Below, in pieces: positions 42,138 to 46,678 of a stretch of 46,678 nt of DNA. Below the pieces are notes generated by a model that was given only the letters and a program-made list of their open reading frames with translations, was not told where the DNA came from and did not search any database. How positions within the stretch are numbered: position 1 is the stretch's first letter; every line of letters begins with the position of its first letter. This DNA is from an uncultured Flavobacteriaceae bacterium (GTDB lineage Bacteria; Bacteroidota; Bacteroidia; Flavobacteriales; Flavobacteriaceae). The position numbers and the translations under genes were made by a program. The stretch is from the NCBI GenBank assembly GCA_913062575.1, contig CAJXVT010000017.1, positions 1 to 46,678 on the forward strand, in the 5' to 3' direction.

Positions 42138-42926
42138 ATGGAACGTAAACAAATTGAAGAGATCATTACAGATTATATTACTGGAAATTGTTCTGAGCAA
42201 CAAAGACAAGAGTTTGAGTTGTTTTTAAAGAACAATCCAACATTTAACCAAGAGGTTGAAGAAATGAAGCTATTCTTAACTGGTTTTGATGATGAAGTAG
42301 AAACAAGCTCAGCAATGGATATGAAGTTTTATTCAATGTTAAATGCAGAAGAAAAGAAGAACAGTTCAGTATCTATATTTGAAAAGCTTATTGTTGTTTT
42401 ACAAGCTAAATTGGTAAGACAATTAGCATATACTTTTGCTATTCTAACGATCGGTTTTTTTGTTGGAAACACATTTAATTCGAATGATAACACGACTTTT
42501 CGAACCTTAGATTTTGCTCAAAATGAAACCGAAGATGTTCGTTCTCAATTAGTATTAGCACTATTAGAACAACCCTCTGTAAATAAAAGATTACAAGCAG
42601 TAAATGAGGTAAGTAAGCTGAGTTCTGTAACAGAAAAAGTTACTAGTGCATTATTTTCTACATTAAATAGTGATACCAATGTGAATGTGCGTTTGTCTGC
42701 TATAGAGGCCTTGTCTAATTATACAGAAACACCAAAAGTAAGAGAGGGGTTAATCGCTTCGATTAAGTATCAAAAATCACCTATGGTACAAATTGCTTTA
42801 GCAGACTTGATGGTGCAATTGCAAGAAAAGAAAGCAGTGAAATCATTTGAAAAATTAATAAAAGAAAAAAATGTAAATGCTAGCGCAAAGAAAAAAATGG
42901 AAGAAAGCATACAGCAAATATTTTAA
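42138..42926 (+). CDS. Anti-sigma-like membrane protein with periplasmic HEAT repeats
   Basis: 262 residues. Cytoplasmic N-terminus (about 1-90) has the look of anti-sigma domains (IITDYITGNCSEQQRQEFELFL, as in proteins with a 'zf-HC2-like' helix) but only one Cys, so no HxxxCxxC zinc site. A single membrane helix lies at about 92-112 (LAYTFAILTIGFFVGNTF). The periplasmic part (about 130-262) is built of HEAT-type helical pairs (NKRLQAVNEVSKLS; NVNVRLSAIEALSNYTE; SPMVQIALADLMVQL). Two bases separate it from the sigma gene, so the two are co-translated. Likely role: holds the sigma factor at the membrane and senses an envelope signal through the HEAT repeats. Role is inferred. Confidence 0.75.
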   Translation: MERKQIEEIITDYITGNCSEQQRQEFELFLKNNPTFNQEVEEMKLFLTGFDDEVETSSAMDMKFYSMLNAEEKKNSSVSIFEKLIVVLQAKLVRQLAYTFAILTIGFFVGNTFNSNDNTTFRTLDFAQNETEDVRSQLVLALLEQPSVNKRLQAVNEVSKLSSVTEKVTSALFSTLNSDTNVNVRLSAIEALSNYTETPKVREGLIASIKYQKSPMVQIALADLMVQLQEKKAVKSFEKLIKEKNVNASAKKKMEESIQQIF

Positions 42927-43039
42927 TATAATCTTTGGTTAATTCTGATCAAATTAATCAAAACATCATGATGTAATTGGCAAGTCCTAGGTCGCTTTTT
43001 ACTAAAAAGAAACAAGTCATTCATCAAAAAACAGAAAAA

Positions 43040-43912
43040 ATGAAATTTTTAAAATCAATTACAATGACCTTTGTGTTTTGTTGCTCACTAGTAGTAACAG
43101 CACAAAAAAGCACAGAAACAATCAAAGAAGAAGTACAATTTAGTTCAACATCAAAAGACAATGTTTTCTATGTAGATAATATGCATGGAGCAGTGGAGAT
43201 AGAAGGATATAATGGGAATAAAATTATAATCGAAGTTATAAAAACAATTACTGGTAAAACTTCTGAAATTATAGCGAAAGGAAAAAGGGAAATCAATTTA
43301 AAAGTTGAGAAAAAAGGAAATAAAATTTATGCATATTCAAATTCTCCTCATACATTTTTCGATTTAGAAACGGGAAAATATAGCCATAGAGAAAATTGGA
43401 ATAGCAGACGTAGTAGAAGAAAGTATGAGTATTCTTTAGATTTTAAAATTAAAGTACCAAAGAATGTAAGTATAGATGTTAGTACGGTAAATGATGGAGA
43501 TATTTATGTGCAAAATATGCATGGAGAAAAATTATCAGCCAATAATGTAAATGGGGCTATCACATTAAAAAGTGTGTCAGGTGCAACAAATGTAAACGCA
43601 TTGAATAAGGACATTAATATTGTATACACAAAAAACCCAACAAAAGAGAGCTGGTACAGATCTTTGAACGGAGATATCAATATTAAGTTTAAAAACAATT
43701 TAAATGCAAATGTTAGTCATAGAACTATGAATGGGGGGTTTTACACCAATTATTCAGTATCGAATTTAGCACCAAAAATTGTGAAAGAGCAAATAAGAAA
43801 AAGCAAAGGAGTAAAGTATAGAATACGATCAAAAGGACAATTTAAAATTGGTAACGGTGGCGTACAATTAAATTTTGATCAATTAAACGGAGATACAATA
43901 GTAAAAAATTAA
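43040..43912 (+). CDS. Exported DUF4097-type adhesin-like protein, first copy
   Basis: 290 residues with signal peptide (MKFLKSITMT...VVTAQ). The body is a beta-solenoid-like pattern of short strands (VDNMHGAVEIEGYNGNKIII; SIDVSTVNDGDIYVQNMHG; LSANNVNGAITLKSVSG), as in DUF4097/putative auto-transporter adhesin-like proteins. A basic insert (NSRRSRRKYEYS) is found near residue 125. A longer frame reaches 42977, but the added residues (MASPRSLF...) would bury the signal peptide, so the ATG at 43040 was chosen. Periplasmic or surface; function not established. The following gene is a paralogue. Confidence 0.75.
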   Translation: MKFLKSITMTFVFCCSLVVTAQKSTETIKEEVQFSSTSKDNVFYVDNMHGAVEIEGYNGNKIIIEVIKTITGKTSEIIAKGKREINLKVEKKGNKIYAYSNSPHTFFDLETGKYSHRENWNSRRSRRKYEYSLDFKIKVPKNVSIDVSTVNDGDIYVQNMHGEKLSANNVNGAITLKSVSGATNVNALNKDINIVYTKNPTKESWYRSLNGDINIKFKNNLNANVSHRTMNGGFYTNYSVSNLAPKIVKEQIRKSKGVKYRIRSKGQFKIGNGGVQLNFDQLNGDTIVKN

Positions 43913-43916
43913 TAAG

Positions 43917-44726
43917 ATGAAATTCAAAGCAATAAAATCAATCGCAGTCGCAATTCTATTTTTAATGGTTGCAAATAGTTCAGCTCAAGAAAGAATAGCA
44001 GTTCCATTAAGTAATCCAAGCAATTCTGGAATTTTAAAAATGGGAATTGTAAGTGGTTCAATTACAATTACTGGTTACAATGGTAAAGATGTGGTGGTTG
44101 TTGGAACAAAAAGAACAGAGGAAAAAAGAAAAAGCAAACCCAATAAATACGGTTTAAAGAAAGTTTCAAATAATTCTATGGAGTTTTCTGTTGAGGAGTA
44201 TGATAATACTGTTAAGGTAAGAAGTACACCAATGGTTACAATTGATTTTGAAATAAAAGTACCTGTTAATTTCTCTTTGAATGTGTCAACAGTTAATGAA
44301 GGTTTTATTGAAATCTCTAATATAAAAGGAGCTATTGAGGTAAGTAACGTGAATGGTAAAATTACGTTGAAAGATATTAGAGGTTCTGTAAGTGCAGATA
44401 CTGTAAATGGAGATATTGTAGCAAACTTATTAAAAGTGACACCAAACACGGCAATGGCATTTAGTAATCTAAATGGTAAATTAGATATAACGCTGCCTAA
44501 ATCAATTAAAGCGAATGTGAAAATTAAATCAGATAGTGGAGAGATTTTTACTGATTTTGATTTAAAATCAAACCCGCAAAAAGCTAAAATTACAAAAGGA
44601 AAAGCTTCTAATGATGGCGTTTATAAAGTGAAGATTGAAAACTGGATTACAGGTTCTATTAATGGAGGAGGGCCAGAAATTTCTTTTAAAACTTTTAATG
44701 GAGATATCATATTAAGATCTAAATAG
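43917..44726 (+). CDS. Exported DUF4097-type adhesin-like protein, second copy
   Basis: 269 residues, signal peptide ending NSSAQ. Same repeat architecture as the preceding protein: VSGSITITGYNGKDVVVVG, NVSTVNEGFIEISNIKG, EVSNVNGKITLKDIRG and a final SFKTFNGDIILRSK that parallels NFDQLNGDTIVKN at the end of the first copy. The two genes are four bases apart and arose by tandem duplication. This copy lacks the basic insert. Last gene of the sigma operon; the terminator follows. Possibly the output or ligand of the sigma/HEAT pair; not shown. Confidence 0.75.
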   Translation: MKFKAIKSIAVAILFLMVANSSAQERIAVPLSNPSNSGILKMGIVSGSITITGYNGKDVVVVGTKRTEEKRKSKPNKYGLKKVSNNSMEFSVEEYDNTVKVRSTPMVTIDFEIKVPVNFSLNVSTVNEGFIEISNIKGAIEVSNVNGKITLKDIRGSVSADTVNGDIVANLLKVTPNTAMAFSNLNGKLDITLPKSIKANVKIKSDSGEIFTDFDLKSNPQKAKITKGKASNDGVYKVKIENWITGSINGGGPEISFKTFNGDIILRSK

Positions 44727-44748
44727 AAATTTACAGATATAAAATTAA

Positions 44749-44783
44749 AAAGACCGTTATCATAAAAATTGATAACGGTCTTT
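44749..44783. terminator. Bidirectional terminator between the sigma operon and the acyl-CoA dehydrogenase gene
   Basis: Fourteen-base perfect stem, AAAGACCGTTATCA (44749-44762) with its complement (44770-44783). Better T-rich tail on the minus strand than on the plus strand. Confidence 0.8.
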
Positions 44784-44896
44784 AACAAACAACTAAATTC
44801 TAAAACCTATAAAGTTAAAGAAGCTTATTAAAGGTCAATTATTTTTGTCTATTAGTTCCCCCAAACGTTCTAGACATGGTAACTGACCTTAATTTT

Positions 44897-46678
44897 TTAG
44901 AAACAATACTTGTTTTCTGCTTTTATTTTTTCTGCAATGATATTTCTTAAATCAATTACATTTGGGTAATTCGCATATTTTGTAAAACGCTTTAATCCCA
45001 TTAACATCATGCGTTGTTCATCACCTTCAGCAAAAGAAACAATTCCTTCTTTGGCATTTTTTATAACGATGTCTACTGCGTTGTATAAATATAATTTTGA
45101 CATAGCAATCTGTTCTTTTTGAGAATCTTCACCAAAACGTTTCGCGTTCTTTTCAGTTCTTAAAATGGCAGATTCAGCCATATAAACTTCAATTAGGATA
45201 TTAGAAGCTGCATTTAATAATTGTTGATGCTCTTCTAATTCAGGACCGAATTTTTGGATAGCTCCACCAGCAACAAGTAAGAATACTTTTTTAAGCTTTG
45301 CGACCATTTCTTTTTCTTCTGCAAACAACTCAGAATAATCTGGTGTATCAAAAGAAGGAATCCCTAATAACTCTTCACCAACTGCTGTTGCAGGTCCTAA
45401 AAGGTCTACATGTCCTTTCATTGCTTTTTTAACTAACATTCCCACAGCTAACATTCTGTTAATCTCATTTGTTCCTTCGTAAATACGAGCAATACGAGCA
45501 TCTCTCCAGGCAGATTCCATTGGAGTTTCTTCTGAGAATCCCATTCCACCAAAAATCTGAATTCCTTCATCTGCACAATTTTGTACATCTTCAGAAACAG
45601 CAACTTTTAAAATAGAACATTCAATAGCATATTCTTCAACACCTTTCAATTCTGCTTCTTGATGAGTATTCCCAGCAGCTTCTCGCATTGCAATTCTATC
45701 TTCAATGTTTTTTGCTGCGCGATAGGATGCCGATTCACCAACATAGGTATTGGTAGTCATTTCAGCTAATTTTGATTTGATAGCACCAAATTCAGAAATA
45801 GGAGTTTTGAATTGCTTGCGTTCATTTGCATAGTTTACAGCAATACTTGTAATTCTACGTTGAGAGTCTAAACAAGCAGCAGCTAATTTAATACGACCAA
45901 TATTTAAAGCATTCATGGCAATTTTAAACCCTTCACCACGACCAGCTAACATATTTTCTGCAGGAACAACTGTATCACTATAGAATACCTGACGTGTAGA
46001 AGAAGCTCTAATTCCTAATTTGTGCTCTTCTTCACCCATCGTAATTCCGTTTGGATTTTCACCATCATATTCAACGATGAATCCTGTAATATTTTTATCA
46101 TCTTCAATACGAGCAAAAACGATCATCAGACTACAGAAACCTGCATTTGAAATCCACATTTTTTGTCCGTTAATTTTATAACTTTTTCCGTCTTCTGATA
46201 AAGTAGCAGTTGTTTTTCCTGAATTAGCATCAGAACCTGCACCTGGCTCAGTTAAACAATAGGATCCAAACCATTCTCCAGAAGCTAATTTCGGAACGTA
46301 TTTTTGTTTTTGTTCTTCAGTTCCGTATAAAGTAATTGGCATGGTTCCAATTCCGGTATGTGCACCAAAAGCCGTACTAAAAGAACCTGTTCCGCTTGAG
46401 ATATAATCACACGTTAACATAGTAGAAACAAATCCCATTCCCATTCCGCCATAAGCTTCAGGAACAGAAACACCAAGAAAACCTAATTCACCTGCTTTAC
46501 GCATGCATTCTTCAGTTAATGCATAATCTTTAGCTTCGAATCTTGCTTTGTGTGGAATAATTTCACGATCATTAAATTCCATCACAGCTTCCTTCATCAT
46601 TGTTTGCTCCTCAGTAAAATCTTCTGGAGTAAACACATCTTCACACTTCGTTTCTTTTACTAGGAATTGTCCTCCTCT
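44897..46678 (-). CDS. Acyl-CoA dehydrogenase (5' end missing)
   Basis: FAD-dependent alpha,beta-dehydrogenation of acyl-CoA in beta-oxidation. 593 residues are visible; the frame is open to the window edge (RGGQFLVKETKCEDVFTPED), so the start lies outside and the GTG at 46636 is internal. Motifs: YCLTEPGAGSDA and WISNAGF (FAD and substrate), GFKIAMNALNIGRI, QIFGGMGFSEE and the catalytic Glu in RIYEGTNEINRML. A C-terminal extension of about 180 residues after the catalytic core resembles the VLCAD/ACAD9 class. Usually grouped with thiolase and 3-hydroxyacyl-CoA dehydrogenase, which would then lie beyond the window. Confidence 0.95.
   Translation of the reverse strand, partial: RGGQFLVKETKCEDVFTPEDFTEEQTMMKEAVMEFNDREIIPHKARFEAKDYALTEECMRKAGELGFLGVSVPEAYGGMGMGFVSTMLTCDYISSGTGSFSTAFGAHTGIGTMPITLYGTEEQKQKYVPKLASGEWFGSYCLTEPGAGSDANSGKTTATLSEDGKSYKINGQKMWISNAGFCSLMIVFARIEDDKNITGFIVEYDGENPNGITMGEEEHKLGIRASSTRQVFYSDTVVPAENMLAGRGEGFKIAMNALNIGRIKLAAACLDSQRRITSIAVNYANERKQFKTPISEFGAIKSKLAEMTTNTYVGESASYRAAKNIEDRIAMREAAGNTHQEAELKGVEEYAIECSILKVAVSEDVQNCADEGIQIFGGMGFSEETPMESAWRDARIARIYEGTNEINRMLAVGMLVKKAMKGHVDLLGPATAVGEELLGIPSFDTPDYSELFAEEKEMVAKLKKVFLLVAGGAIQKFGPELEEHQQLLNAASNILIEVYMAESAILRTEKNAKRFGEDSQKEQIAMSKLYLYNAVDIVIKNAKEGIVSFAEGDEQRMMLMGLKRFTKYANYPNVIDLRNIIAEKIKAENKYCF

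Noticed and set aside
42977..43039. Longer start of the first DUF4097 protein
   Set aside because: It would place 21 polar residues ahead of a clear signal peptide; the ATG at 43040 is the sensible start.
1..46678. CRISPR array, insertion sequence, prophage
   Set aside because: No regularly spaced repeats, transposase, integrase or phage structural genes were found; the only mobile-looking item is the tRNA-Pro cassette.

Overview
The window is AT-rich DNA from a member of the Bacteroidota, almost certainly a marine-type Flavobacteriaceae (Polaribacter/Tenacibaculum-like; the genus is a guess). The evidence is the gldJ-porU-porV gliding and type IX secretion cluster, a fused ResB-CcsA cytochrome c maturation protein, a secreted enzyme with a C-terminal type IX sorting domain, split methylmalonyl-CoA mutase subunits, and repeated TAnnTTTG promoter elements typical of Bacteroidota sigma-ABfr.

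Layout. 1-2.5 kb: the end of an exopolysaccharide tyrosine autokinase (cut by the window edge), convergent with its PHP-type phosphatase. 2.6-6.5 kb: a BadF-type sugar kinase, murF and gldJ. 6.7-12.2 kb: porU and porV, then cytidine deaminase and a truncated haemoglobin. 12.3-16.7 kb: a KAS III-like synthase, guaA, and a LysM lipoprotein with a receptor-like domain. 16.8-25.5 kb, minus strand: a TPR membrane protein, ccsBA, and an operon udk-ftsB-mutA-(small membrane protein)-mutB. 25.5-33.3 kb, minus strand: tRNA-Thr, a 1363-residue vanadium haloperoxidase fusion, a GH20 hexosaminidase with an EEP-family hydrolase, and a tRNA-Pro locus carrying a small GIY-YIG nuclease cassette. 33.4-40.1 kb: an aldose dehydrogenase, two histidine kinases and trxB. 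40.2-44.7 kb: a double-barrel outer membrane protein with a PagL-like half, then an ECF sigma / HEAT-repeat anti-sigma-like / two adhesin-like protein operon. 44.9 kb to the end: an acyl-CoA dehydrogenase cut by the window edge.

How it fits together. GldJ, PorU and PorV belong to the type IX secretion and gliding machinery; the haloperoxidase carries a type A sorting domain and is a probable client that PorU/PorV would process. Most of the rest is ordinary chromosomal housekeeping. The most unusual items are: the tRNA-Pro locus, where 32 bp of the tRNA 3' end are duplicated 407 bp away and bracket a GIY-YIG gene; the FG-GAP/ASPIC/vanadium haloperoxidase fusion with all metal-site motifs intact; the sigma/HEAT/adhesin module preceded by two identical 13-bp repeats; a ten-A tract at the mutA/small-ORF junction; a hexanucleotide repeat encoding the tyrosine tail of the kinase; and a response-regulator remnant directly after a histidine kinase stop codon. 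No CRISPR array, insertion sequence, prophage or rRNA gene was seen.
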